From Bryum argenteum (Eukaryota > Streptophyta > Bryopsida > Bryales > Bryaceae), in contig CM073329.1 in the NCBI GenBank assembly GCA_037043015.1, positions 8,820,648-8,884,647 of the forward strand: a stretch of 64,000 bases of DNA, written 5' to 3'. Position 1 is the first letter of the stretch. Each line of letters opens with the position of its first letter. The translations under genes and the position numbers were made by a program. Below are positions 32,653-43,200 of the stretch, piece by piece. Under the pieces are notes generated by a model. It saw nothing but the letters and a program-made list of their open reading frames with translations. It did no database searches and was not told the DNA's origin.

Positions 32653-33130
32653 GGTGATATTGAATGTATCGTGTCAAGCACGGATACAAGTTTTGACTAG
32701 TTTGGTGGTTAGGGTGGAATGTTTGAATAGTGGATGAAAATGTGGTTGCGAGATGTTTGTATTTTGCGAAGAGTTTTATTGTAGTGGGGATGAAGTATGT
32801 TTTACTGTAGTGCTGGGTGTGTGCAAGATATTTGGCATAGGACATGGATTGGATTCAATGTCACCACATAATAATAGGAAGATGAAATTAGGTATAAATT
32901 GTCCTTTGAGGGTTTTTTGTTTTGGTGTTGCTATGTAGATATGTGTGTAGTATTTTATATATGTGGTAAAATGTGAATTGAGATTTGGCATTGGTGGTTC
33001 GGTTTTTGGTGTAAAGGGTTTGCTGTGTTGTTGGCTGTGGTGAGATTTTTGTGTATTTGTTGTGTTTATGTCAGAGTAAGGTGTGTAAATGTTGTGTGGG
33101 ATGGACTGATGGAGGTGCATGTATGTAGGG
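32653..33130 (-). pseudogene. LINE-A ORF2 start with 2A-like motif
   Basis: Minus-strand frames here match LINE-B at 34.66-35.1 kb: both have the 2A-like motif followed by MPN(I/V)LH and then a YF(I/V)P(T/C)TIKL block. Upstream is a His/Thr/Pro-rich leader. This is the 5' edge of LINE-A, and beyond about 33130 the sequence belongs to LINE-B. Confidence 0.65.
32839..32862 (-). other. 2A-like motif in LINE-A (DIESNPCP)
   Basis: Reads LLLCGDIESNPCPMPN. The 2A consensus is D(V/I)ExNPGP, in which the final Gly-Pro bond is skipped by the ribosome. Here the Gly is Cys, one base change from GGN. Known: 2A-like sequences occur at the start of ORF2-type proteins in several non-LTR elements of animals and trypanosomes. 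Confidence 0.6.
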
Positions 33131-33149
33131 TCTTTTTAAAGAATGTGTG

Positions 33150-33799
33150 AGTGTTTAGCGTGGGTGGGGTGTTGAGATTAGTAGAACAATGTGTGTAGAT
33201 TAATTTTGGGGGTACTAAGGATGCGATAGGTTTTGTAGTGTGTTGTTTTATGAGGGTAGGTTGAAAAGACAGTGTGTATGGCATTCTTTGTTGAATGCAG
33301 CGCGTGAGGGAGTGGGTGTTATTAAATATAAGTTTGTATTGTGGGAATAAGTTTTGTATGTTTTTAGTGGATTTTGTTGCTGTGAGTTTGGTTTCGTGTA
33401 TTGCGATGATAGCAAGTTTGGTCGGAGTGGCTAGTATGAGTTGTTGTAGGTTAGGTAGGGCGGTGTTGAGAGATGATATATTCCATGTAATCAAATGTGT
33501 TGCATGATGTATGTGGAGTGTTGGGTGTAGGAGAAGAGGTACATTCATGGGTAGGGGCGGGGGATGGGAGTAGTTTGGTAAGGGTTCTTTGCATTTGAGT
33601 GCTTCTAAGAGTAAGTTGTGTGGTAGAAAAGGGATTTTATTTGTAAGTGTTTGAAGGGTTATTGTGTCATTGTTTTGTATATAATCATATAGGTCTTGAT
33701 AGATAGTATTTGGTGGTGTGATGAAATTTTGTTGGGTAGTGACAAACTGTGTATATGGGGTGTGTTATGTTTATATGTCTTTCTGGTGGATTGGGAAGG
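33150..33799 (-). pseudogene. LINE-B APE endonuclease N-terminus
   Basis: Aligned by eye with LINE-A: LLLEALKC, then LITWNISSLNTALPNLQQL and AIIAIHETKLTATKSTKNI (E of the catalytic QET/HET site). After CIQQRMPYT the frame breaks, with diverged similarity to about 33150. The GDFN and SDH motifs are missing because the copy is truncated. Confidence 0.75.
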
Positions 33800-33807
33800 A
33801 ACAAGAG

Positions 33808-34628
33808 CTCGGGGGGTGCACTAGGTGGTAGAAGTAGAGAAGTACGTGCGAAATAATGTAGGGTGTCAAATAAATCTTGGAGCTAAAAATTACAATTAGT
33901 TTAGATCTACAATAGCATATCAAAATATGCATTGGATGCCCTTATAACTAATATAGACTGATATATAACTCTACCAAAGTAGAAAAAAGTAGAAATAGTA
34001 TAGTGTATGGATTATTCAGAATTTATGCTAGAACGTCGAATAATGGCGCAGTGCCAAAAATGGAGCTCTAGTAATCTTCAGTCAGAGTTACATAATAGCT
34101 CAATTTCAGCACAAGAAATCTACAGGGATGTCACCAATACAAGCAATTTTCGTGCATGGGGAAAATTAGAAAAAAGATAGAGCAGATGGAATCATCATTT
34201 TTGGATTCTTCTACAATGAGTTATGAATTTTTGAAGTTAGAAATATAGGTGTTCCTATAATGGTGCCCTAAAGTGATACCCTATAATCTCTGTAGTGAGT
34301 ACATGATACTATTGCATGGGGAAGCTATTATGTGCCTCTGACTGAAGATTACTAGATCTCCATTTTTGGCATTGCGCCATTATTAAACACTACTATAATC
34401 ACTTGCTTTCCATCTGAAAAATAAAATTTCAAAGTAATATAGCATATTATATATAGATAGAAATAAAAAATTACAATTAATCTATGCCCTTACTTTAATG
34501 ACCCAAAGTATCAAATTATGTAATCATAGGGTGCCAAAAATTAGAGAAAAGGAAAATAATAGCCCCCATTTAAATACCCCATGATCGCACCTATATCCCT
34601 ATTTTTTTCAAGGAGTGCACCCCCCGAG
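33808..34628. mobile_element. 821-bp TIR element with 8-bp target duplication
   Basis: Seen: a perfect 15-bp terminal inverted repeat, ctcggggggtgcact at 33808-33822 and its complement ending at 34628, flanked by aacaagag at 33800-33807 and 34629-34636. The element is AT-rich and non-coding. It carries a second, internal inverted repeat (next entry). The 8-bp duplication allows hAT, P or Merlin-type mobilisation, but the CTCGGGGGG terminus fits none of their usual consensus ends that I know. Confidence 0.88.
34039..34384. repeat. Internal 62-bp inverted repeat of the TIR element
   Basis: 34039-34100 and 34323-34384 are reverse complements with only a few mismatches. Shared landmarks are ccaaaaatggag and tctagtaatcttcagtcaga. 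The 222-bp loop holds no frame. It may be an older MITE nested inside, or a subterminal arm of the same element. Confidence 0.85.
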
Positions 34629-34660
34629 AACAAGAGTCATTGTAGTAGGATGTGTCCAAT

Positions 34661-35180
34661 CTATATGTGGAATTTGAATAGTTGATGGTCACATGTTTCG
34701 ACTTTAGGGCTTATTCTAGCAATAAGTGTGAATAACATGTGTGGTGGTGGATGTTGAGGGTGTCGGTGTAAGTATTGTGTGAGATGTGGGTAATCATTAC
34801 ATGATTGTGTATGATTTGAATGTGTAATGTTTATGATATGTGAAAAGATTTGTGCGGGATGTTGATATTCCGGTTGTAATTTAATGGTACAGGGTACGAA
34901 ATATAATTTTTTTCGCTTTCTATAAGAGGCGGGGTGTATGTGTAGAACGTTGGGCATAGGTCGAGGGTTAGATTCTATATCTCTATGTGTAAGAAGGAAG
35001 AGAAAGGTTGGGACAAAGTATCCTTTTATGAGTATGGAGGTTGGCTTTGCTAGGTGTAGTTAAATGTATGTACGAAAATAAATGTATACGTGAGAGAAGA
35101 GGTTGGGAAAGGGGGGGTATTGCCTTGAGGGAGTGAGGGAGGTTATAGTGTTGTTTGGTGTAGTTGATAGGTTTAGGCAT
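34661..35180 (-). pseudogene. LINE-B ORF2 N-terminus
   Basis: A leader (YIHLTTPSKA), the 2A-like motif, then PNVLHIHPASYRKRKKLYF and a region matching LINE-A. A stop and a frameshift are present near 34983. Joins the APE start at 33799 across the TIR element. Confidence 0.65.
34958..34981 (-). other. 2A-like motif in LINE-B (DIESNPRP)
   Basis: Reads DIESNPRPMPNVLH. The expected Gly before Pro is Arg (CGA for GGA). LINE-A has Cys at the same position, so the two copies differ from a common NPGP form by independent changes at this codon. Confidence 0.6.
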
Positions 35181-35214
35181 TTTTACAGTATTAATTTGGA
35201 AGGCGTTTGGAGAG

Positions 35215-36060
35215 GATAACCAATCATGAGCTTTGTTATGATAGATAGAAGATAGGTAGTTAGGTAGATATTTAGATGGAAACTCTGGACCTTTTAAAGT
35301 TTTGTTATGGGATAATGGTTTGCATGTGAATTTAGGGATTGATAGGTTGTGGTTTGGGTTTAAAGGAAAGGAGGAGTTGGCTTGTGTGGCTAAAGTTCTG
35401 TATACTAAGAAGATAGATAGTTAGAAATTTTAGACTTTGTGAAGGGGCCGGCGTGGATAAAGTGTCCGTTCGTAATGTTTGTGACCTTATATCCATAGAC
35501 ACGGGGAAACCGAAATTTGTATAGTGGAAATATTATAGGTATATTTTATTTTTTGTCGCTTTATGTTTAATTTATTGTTGAAATGATATTTGTGGTTAAT
35601 TTTAATTAGTAAAGGTGGTATAAAGCCTTGTGAAGCTTTGTTATGAATAAATGTTTTCTGTGTGAAGTTATGGGTTAATACATTGTCGTTGGTGTTTGTT
35701 AAAGGAAACCATGAGAGTTGGCTTGTGTAGCTGAAGTTTGATTCGAAAAAAAAGTTATGTACTTGTGTAGGGTTTTGTTGATATGGTAGGGTGGAGTTTG
35801 ACCGATTTGTGTAAGGTGGGTTGGATAATTTGGTGGCCATTGGGTTTTTGACATTACAAACGGACATTTCACTGATTTTTATTAGAGAGGGACCAAAATA
35901 TCTATCTAGATTGGGTATGTGGTTTGAAGGTGATGTTTGTTAGTTTTAATTTTCTTTTGTTTGATGGACATTAGGTTATTAGTAGTACGAACGGACATCT
36001 CATTTACACGAGTCTCTTTAAAAGGACCGGAGTTTGTAGTATTATTAGTATTTTTATTAG
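35215..36060. repeat. Repeated spacer with SINE-tail-like segments
   Basis: Two related blocks about 330 bp apart share the end ggagttggcttgtgtggcta (35375-35394) / gagttggcttgtgtagct (35711-35728). Three segments (35440-35480; 35835-35885 inverted; 35975-36030 inverted) carry versions of gtgtccgttcgtaatg, which also occurs in the SINE at 60.46 kb. The short frame at 35487-35867 is not a supported gene. Confidence 0.5.
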
Positions 36061-36505
36061 TGCAGGGTTGTGATAATAGGGTTGCCGGAGATATGAAAGG
36101 CCGGATATATGTTGGAAAAAGGGTAGAGGTCAGATATATGAAAGGCCGGCTATATTTGGGGGAGCAAGTTTAGTAGTCTCAAAAGTCGTGACTCCGTGTT
36201 CGAGACGCGGATATTGCAAAAGGAGAGGTTGGAAGATGAAAAGGGCATTGTGATGCGGTTCATGATCGCGCATATTGCTACACCTAATGCAATTTTGGAT
36301 CGGTTCATTAAGGCGGAAGAGGCGCAACACAAGAACTTTCTCCTTGTGCAGAGGGGTTGCACAAGCCGTTGATGAAGACGAGGATATGATTGGAGTTCGT
36401 GTGTTGTGTCATGGAGTTCGTGCATTTTCCTAAGTGATTTGTACTTGTGATAAATCTTTCTCAATGGTAATTTTGCACAGTAATTTTGTTGTTGCTCTCT
36501 GTATT

Positions 36506-37093
36506 TCAGATCGTAAAGCGTATTTGTTGATTTTCAATGGTGTGTTTATCCTTTTGGGGGGCGCTTCTGTACTGTGGTTGGGCAGCAGGTTGCTCATTGA
36601 GGAGATTGCCAATCTCTTGCGAGTTTGTCAATCTCTGGGCGACCGAGAGGTTACCTAGTGAGTTGAACTTCCACCGCATCTCTTCATTGCCCACAACATT
36701 ATTGTTCTTTTGCTCCGCAGGATGTCGAAAGAGTTGGTGGCATGCAGCAATGTTCTTTTGAGCGATGGCGGAGTTCTGGTGTGTTCGAGGAGGCGGCGGG
36801 GGAGGCGGGAGATCGGGCATGGGCGTTTTGGCGCTTTGAAGGTGTGTTTTTGAGGGTTGGGGTTGTACTGTGGAGATATTTTCATGTGCAATTGGGTAAA
36901 ACACATGGAGATTATTAAACGATTTGGAGGCCTCAAGAGTCTGTGTGGTACAGTAGGGTGTCAAGGACATAGCTTGTTGCATTAGTATTGCTAAAATAGC
37001 CATAAGGAGTACATTGTAGTGAAGGATTTTCCTTCTACGACTACTCATCATTACGGACCGGGGTTGGCTGAAGTTCGTCCTGGCCCTGGACAA
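36506..37093 (-). pseudogene. LINE-B middle frame with hydrophobic segment
   Basis: A 195-residue minus-strand frame: a basic start (MSSRRRKILHYN), a hydrophobic stretch (VLLMAILAILMQQAMSL), then a Pro-rich linker and Asn/Gln-rich tail. It overlaps the end of ORF1 by about 50 bp. I recognise no family. It could be the ORF1 C-terminus in another frame or a small separate LINE protein. Confidence 0.35.
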
Positions 37094-37326
37094 GTGCGGC
37101 TGAAATGTCGATCATCTTGTGCGTGTATTCTTTGGAGGCGTTCATGAGGAGTTGGAGCTGGCGCAAAATATTTTCATGCCTTGAGTTGCTTGAGGTGACT
37201 GCAACATCAACAGACTTGGTGGTGTGAAGGTTAATGGTGTCTCGAAGTCCCTCCAGTTCTGCATCGATGCGTCCTTCGACTCTTTTGAGGGAGTTTTCGA
37301 ATTGGTAAGTGACGGTCGAGGTGTAA

Positions 37327-38622
37327 TGTCGCAACCCTTCCTAGCTGACCTTAGCTTACACCAACTCTTTCCCAACTCTAGCAAGTGTCACGAGCGCTAA
37401 CTCTGCACATCCCCCACATGCACAAAGTTAGCTCCCCATACCAACCACCAAGCTCACCGCTTGGTTATCAATCCCTCCTACTCATGCAACCGGGACTCAA
37501 CCCCTTCGTAGGTAGCCAATGGTTAAGTGCGGACTTCCACTTATGTCCAAGGCCCAACTTGGTGGCACTCCCATACCACTCGGCCTAACCGCACTTGGTG
37601 GTGTCTCCTCACCACCGCCCATGACCACCATGGTGACCCCAAGGCCACCAAGTAATCACAAAGCCGGCGGTGAGACACCACCCCACATCGGTAGCACTCA
37701 TGGTCCTCATTTTGCCTATATGAGTCCCCATGGTGAAGCCCCAACACTAGCTCCCCCACCGGGACTCATCTTGTCCTTATGAGCCACCGTGGTGAAGCCC
37801 CAACACTAGCTCCACCCACCGTGCCTCATTTTGCACTTTGAGTCCCCATGGTGGAGCCCCAACACTAGCTCCACCGATTGGGACTCACCTTGGCTTGGGA
37901 GTCCCCATGGTGAGGCCCCAACACTAGCCACACCACTCGGGACTCCCACCTTGGTCACCACCAAGGCACCATGGGAGTGGGGAGGGAGACCAGCCCTCCC
38001 CATAGTATACTCTGTGGGATTCGGCAGCCCCCTGGTCCTAGGTGAAGGGCTGGACCCTCACACCTCTAAAGTTTGGAAGACCACCCAATCTCCCAATGCC
38101 TTAGCCGCTGGAAGGCCCCGGGAGACTTCCCGAACCTTCCAGGGCTCGTATCTACCTTGTCCCGCATCCAAACGCGACGAGCGACCACTCTATCGACATC
38201 TACTCGTCAAGTAGATGCCGATAGACACCTTACTTGCCTCATTCCAACAAGTATTGAGGGAGTTATGCCCCTCTGAAGATTCGGGAGTCCCGGGCCAGCT
38301 TCCCAGTCCAGCACTGTCCCTGGACAGCACTCCCTTTAGTCCCACAATCTTCCAACTCCCATAACTTTTAGCTCACACCTCCAAATGAGGTGCTCCTTAG
38401 CATCCCGGAATCGTGGCAACATGAGCTTCCATAATCTCATGTCCATTCCCTCGTGGCTCCTAGTCTCCGTGGGTGAGAGGCGTCTCCAACGCCCGGGGTC
38501 CTCTCCCACACTAGGCCCACTTAGGTTCCCTTCACCTTGGCACCCCAAGGCCCGGGCGTCACTCCGGTGTCCCCCTTGGGCCCTTGGTGTTGCGGGCACT
38601 TCTCAAGGAGAGGTGCGCGACA
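37327..38622. mobile_element. Solo-LTR-like element (1,296 bp) in LINE-B ORF1
   Basis: Starts TGTCGCAACC and ends GTGCGCGACA, with a perfect 5-bp duplication tgtaa at 37322-37326 and 38623-38627. TG...CA ends with TGTCGC/GCGACA inverted tips and a 5-bp target site are LTR hallmarks. No internal repeat of the start is found, so a solo LTR is the simplest reading. No protein is encoded. Open frames across it come from its C-rich composition. Confidence 0.78.
37715..37930. repeat. Degenerate tandem repeats inside the solo-LTR-like element
   Basis: About four copies, 60-70 bp apart, of a block containing ccccaacactagctccaccc, alternating with ccccatggtg and gggactca. Explains the open frames on both strands here. 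Confidence 0.75.
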
Positions 38623-41600
38623 TGTAAAGTGATTTTTTAGAGCTGACACCTCATTTGCAATCACTTCTCTTGTTGGTCGATTGTCATGTATCTTTGACTC
38701 GTTTTTGGGGTTGGATCCTTTGATGATGCGTTTGTGTGGGGAAAAATCCACAAATTCCCGAGAAATGGGATTGCTTTCTGGTGCCTCCAATGCGTGTATA
38801 CTTCTGCATTTACGCATTGGATCATTGCTGAGCCTTCATGCATGCCTTCCAGGTCACAATCTGCATCGGAAAAGGAGACTGAGAGGATGTTTGCAGCTCC
38901 AAGCAGTCGGTAGAATCCTAGGGTGACTTCTACTTGGGAGTATCGTAAAGGTATGTTCTTTACTATTAGCATGGTTGTGAGTGCAACATCTGTCGTGGCT
39001 GGTTGAGACGTAGGGTGGGAGGTGATCGTAACTATGATTCTATCACCATTAAGAATGAGGGGGTCTTTAAGCATGTAGGTTTTGGTGTACGCTGAACCTA
39101 CTGTAATATGTGTAGTGACTTGGGTTGTGGTGCGTTTTGCTACACCGATGATTTCAAGGCTCTAGCCAGATGAGTATCCTAACCTAATGAGCTCTTCTAA
39201 GATGTATCGTGAGTTTAGTTTGCTAAGCAGGGGACTGTGTAGGTGAAGTCTGCGGTTGTTGGCTGTAGAGGAAAATTTGAATCCCTTTTCAACTTTGCCT
39301 ATGACATACTCACCATTTTGGAGTTGTAGGGTAAATAATCTGTGTCCTCTAAGAAAAACTAGTCCATCTGTTGCAGGATTAAGAAGATCAAGCTTAAGAA
39401 AGCCCAACCATCCTGCATTCTGCGGGGATACAAGTGCGGCTATAGGCTCTCTGATTCGGTTTGCTAAAGGTATGCTCATGAGTTCTAGTCTGGAGTGAGC
39501 TGCTTGTTGAACTTCTAATTTAGTCATAGTATGGTAGTTTCTATCAAATCTAATGGTAACTTGATAGGTGGGGGAGAGACCTGTAACTATGTCAATTTCT
39601 GTGTTTTGGGGATCTGTCTCAGGTGATAGTACTGACCTGGCTGACCATCAGGACGGATGGTGGGAAAGAGCTGCTGAGGAACGTGAGGGAAGGCGTGGCG
39701 GCACTGGAAATACTCTTGTATTTTAGTGTCTGGAGTTCCTTGTATAGCTAAGTATTGAGCAGTATAGTTTAGGGCGGGTGTAAGACCGGCATGAGAGTTG
39801 AGAATCTCATGGACTGAAAAAGAGTACCAGAGAAAAGGAAAGTATTGATTCGGTGCACCTTTGCTTTGTATGATGTTGAAAGCGGCAGAATCATTCAGTG
39901 GAGGTTGTTCCGGTGCAGGTTGAGATTCTAGAATGATGAGTTTGCAAGGTCGTCGTGAGGCACTTGCTTGTGTTGCAATGGTGACGGCGCCCTGGAACCA
40001 CGAAGGAAATGGACCTCCTGGCGCTGATGCGTCTGAAGATTGTTGGGATAGCTCTTTGTCGGAGTTGTCTCTAAGGAGTAGACGTCTCTTCGCGTTAGTT
40101 TGGGTAGGGTGGATGGCTACTCGATTTGGAGAGAGCATCTCCTGTGGCGTGAAATTTTCACGATAGTCGCGGACTGCAACAGACTCATTTGCTGCCGGGT
40201 TCAATGAGCTTGTGTGTAAGTCCAGTGAACCCAGTAGAACTATGAGTTTTTTCTTCTTGTTGCCTGATCCTGAAGACTTCAGAGAGCGAGTGGAGTGTCA
40301 TGAGTCCTCATTTGATTTTCTAGATGGGGCTTATTGTGCAAGAGAGTAGGTTCGGAGATAGATGCAGTATGCAATGAGTCTGATGTGCAGATGGGATGTG
40401 CATACCTTCGTAATGTTGAAATGACCTTACATTTTAGAATATAATTTTTAAATTTTGGGTGACATGGTCCCTTGTTTCCCATCGCCATATCCTCGCCCCG
40501 TACGCGAGGACCCTCATCCCTTGTTCCTCGTTTCCCCTCTTTTTCTCATTTTCTTATCTCTTATTCCCCATCCCGTGTTTTGGGTTCCTTCTCATCTCTT
40601 TCCTCGTTACTCGTTATTTGTACCCCATTTCCTTATTCCCCATCTCTCATTTCCTATTTTTCATTGCCATATTCCTTCCTTCCACGTCCTTCGTTTCATG
40701 TTCATCACAAGGGGCATTCTTCCTTTCCCTCATTCGTTTGCCGACTTGTTTCTTGTTGCTTTGGCCCGATTTCCGTTCCCATAATTTCTTCACAGTTCCC
40801 ACAACTTTCCTTTTGGTTTCCCTCATTTGTTCCCGGTTCCCATCATTTGTTTGTAGTTTCCATCATTTATTCTGGGTGCTCATTATTTGTTTGTACTTCC
40901 CATCTTTCTTTCCTAATTCTTATCCTTTAATCCCGATTCCTAGTTCCCCTCTATGTTCCCTTGATCTCCACTTCACTCTTTCTTTGCTTCCATTTTTATG
41001 TTTCATATTCCTTGTCCCTTCAACTCCTTGTATTTTTATTATTAGGATATAACAAACTCTTAATAACAATCAAATACCATTTACACACACTCTTCAAAAT
41101 CTTTAAAACTCTTAATGTCGTATATACATGACCAAATGATGATGGCCATGACCATGACCATGCATGTATTGATTAATTTGTGACTAAAATCCCCTCATCC
41201 CGATGGGCGAGCTCTTTATTTGGTGCTCTTCAAGAACTACCCCCTGTCCTTCATTCTCTCGTTGATTGTGTCCTCTTGCTTTATAAGAATTATAGCATAT
41301 CCCCCCCCTTCCTTTGTCTTTGTTCATTGTGCTTTTAATGATTCATAGCATATCCTTCATTCCATGGATCCCTTGTTCCCAGTTCTCTGTCCTATGTTCT
41401 GGTTCCCCATTCTCTACTTATGTTGATCGTTCGCTATCTCTAAATTCTTGTTTTCGGTTTCCATCCTTTGTTCCCGGTTCCCAATTTCCCCAATTTCTAC
41501 ATTCCCCACTTTCCCTTCTTAGTTTCCATAATTTGTTCCTAGTTCCTATCATTTATCCATGGTTCTCATTATTTGTTCATGGTTCCCATCTTCCGTTTCC

Positions 41601-41759
41601 AGTTCCTAGATCTTGTCCCATGTTCCCTTGATCTCCTCTTGACTCGTTACCTTGCCCCCATTTTACATGTTCCACATTCCTTGTCCCTTCGACTCCTTGT
41701 TATATTAATGGGATAATAAATCTATATATCTACTTCTATAACATAATATTGTTCGGCGA

Positions 41760-41935
41760 TCCTTCCTATCCACCAAATCTTTCTACCCACCAGACCTTCC
41801 TACCCACCATACCTTCCTACCTACCAAACCTTCCTACCCACCAAACCTTCCTACCCACCAATCCTTCCAACACACTAACGTACAAGCCTACCAACATACT
41901 AACCTACCAACCAACCTATCTACCTACCTTCTTTT
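41760..41935 (+). repeat. 17-bp tandem array, copy 1
   Basis: About ten degenerate copies of accttcctacccaccaa. A second array lies at 42690-42870. Confidence 0.85.
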
Positions 41936-42689
41936 ATGTTTTTTCAATTATCTTTATATATAAAAGAACACGATTAGGGTTTTGTCTCCTTGGCAATGTA
42001 TTGTCATGGTCATGGTCATCATCATTTGGTCATGCATATATGATATGAAGAGTTTTAAAGATTTTAAAGAGTTTCGTTTGTTAGTAAGAGTTTATTAAAT
42101 CTTAAGAATATAACAAGTAGGCAAAGGGACAATGAATATGAAACATGAAAAGGGGAGCAAAGAAGAAGTGAAGGGGAGATGAAGGGAACATCAGATTGGA
42201 TTTAGGAACGGAGAACAAAGGATAGGAACTGAGAACGGAGGATGGAAAGTAGGAACAAATAATGAGAACTAGGAATGAATAATGAGAACCGGAAACAAAT
42301 GATGGAAACCAATAAGGGAATTTGGGGGATGGGAAACTGAGAAGAAAAGATGGAAACCATGAACAAGAGTTTGGAGGTAGAGAACGAGTAAGAAAAAAAT
42401 GGAGAATGGGGAACCATAATAGAAGACGGGGAATTGGTAAGAATTGAACGGGGCAACAAAGGACGTGCTACAAATCTTATAGAACATGGAGAATTGAGAA
42501 GCACGGAACTTGTATATTGAATGCATATCTCATAATTTCAACATTACCAAAAATCCCCAACTTCGTATTTTTTTAATACATAGGTCTGAGTTTTTTATAC
42601 ATTTGATAAATTTCAATATCGCCATTTTCATGTTCGTGTCCGGAGGCCACGGGTAAGGACTTGTATAATAAAATATTGTTTTGTGATCT

Positions 42690-42870
42690 TTTCTACCTAC
42701 TAGACTTTCCTACCTACCAAACCTTCCTACCCACCAAACCTTCCTACCTACTAAACCTTCCTACCCACCAGATCTTCCTACTCACTAAACCTTCCTACAC
42801 ACCAAACCTTCCTACCCAACGTACCAATCCACCAACCTATAATCTTACCAACCTACCTACCTACCTTCTT
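42690..42870 (+). repeat. 17-bp tandem array, copy 2
   Basis: The same unit as at 41760-41935, about ten degenerate copies, ending in ctaccttcttttatgtttt as the first array does. Confidence 0.85.
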
Positions 42871-43200
42871 TTATGTTTTTCGGATTATGTAAAAAAAAAA
42901 AAAAAACACGGACGTATATAAAAATAATAAGCATAATATGAGGAAATGGTAAACACGGGATACTTTTATTAAAGTACCTTATAAAGAGCTGTCCGTAGGG
43001 ACGACGGGTACATTGCTAGTTCTTAATAACAATCAAATACCACCTAGTGAAATCCTTCAAAATCCTTAAAACTCTTCATACCGTGTATACATAAGCAAAC
43101 CGGACTCTCACCGGCACCCACCCTACCACCGGGAAGTATCGCCGAGGACAGACAAAACCCTACTCGTGTTCATTTACATATAGACATTACAAGCTTTTGA

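Larger units (their letters stand above)
16490..33130 (-). mobile_element. LINE-A: dual-endonuclease non-LTR retrotransposon, interrupted by two insertions
   Basis: Seen on the minus strand, 5' to 3': a 2A-like motif (32862), a CPIC zinc-knuckle-like region (29.2 kb), APE endonuclease (22588-21488), reverse transcriptase (about 20990-19640), an uncharacterised block (18488-17900), RNase H and a C-terminal restriction-like endonuclease (17857-16559), then a poly(A) tail seen as 36 T at 16490-16525. Known: APE plus RLE in one LINE protein is the signature of Dualen/RandI elements first described in green algae. Two elements interrupt it, a chromovirus (22804-28948, TSD gcatg) and a gag-only element (29288-32652, TSD ggtga). 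Without them the copy is about 7.1 kb. It lacks ORF1, so it is 5'-truncated. It is dead: in-frame TGA at 20368 (where CGA would give the RGTIQGD-type motif), another near 20965, and frameshifts near 19650, 18.5-19.0 kb and 17850. The 5' limit is approximate. Confidence 0.85.
37041..40204 (-). pseudogene. LINE-B ORF1 (RRM-like and coiled-coil protein)
   Basis: Seen: segments 40204-39587, 39527-39162, 39074-38661 and 37334-37041 read as one protein once an insertion (37327-38622) is removed. The third has an RRM-like block (MLIVKNIP, then EVTLGFYRLLGA, and GSAMIQC). The coil-like region spans the insertion (EVIANEVSALKNHF on the far side, SLKRVEGRIDAELEGL after it). Known: L1-type ORF1 proteins combine RRM and coiled coil and bind element RNA. 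Broken by a TAG near 39163 and at least two frameshifts. Confidence 0.55.
33150..40270 (-). mobile_element. LINE-B: second copy with ORF1, 3'-truncated
   Basis: Seen, 5' to 3' on the minus strand: ORF1 (40204-37041), a middle frame (37093-36506), a spacer with repeats (36.2-35.2 kb), the 2A-like motif (34981-34958), the ORF2 N-terminus (34957-34661), and the start of APE (33799-33150) with the same ITWN and AIxETKL blocks as LINE-A. It is cut off inside APE at the LINE-A edge. Insertions: a TIR element at 33808-34628 and an LTR-type element at 37327-38622, each with a clean target duplication. The related copy allows the element's full order to be assembled: ORF1, 2A-like, APE, RT, RNase H, RLE. 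5' limit is approximate. Confidence 0.72.
40450..43200. repeat. Pyrimidine-rich TTCCC repeat family, block 1
   Basis: Degenerate TTCCC/GTTCCC units (for example cccggttcccatcatttgtt) fill 40450-41030 and 41330-41700 on the plus strand and recur inverted at 41975-42530. Each C-rich stretch is followed by a constant tail (taataacaatcaaataccat, ctttaaaactcttaa, then tggccatgaccatg). The long open frames here (such as 40459-41052) are Phe/Pro/Ser-rich products of the repeat, not genes. Related sequence returns at 61.69-62.95 kb. Confidence 0.7.

Noticed and set aside
33130..33150. Target duplication of LINE-A at its 5' border
   Set aside because: I compared the sequence after the poly(A) end with the 5' border and found no matching repeat; the border is too diffuse to call.
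40459..41052. 197-residue frame rich in Phe, Ser and Pro
   Set aside because: All three frames of this C/T-rich repeat are open; it recurs as non-coding repeat elsewhere in both orientations.
41760..42870. Regular short repeats that could suggest a CRISPR array
   Set aside because: 17-bp contiguous tandem units without spacers, in a eukaryotic context; no cas genes.
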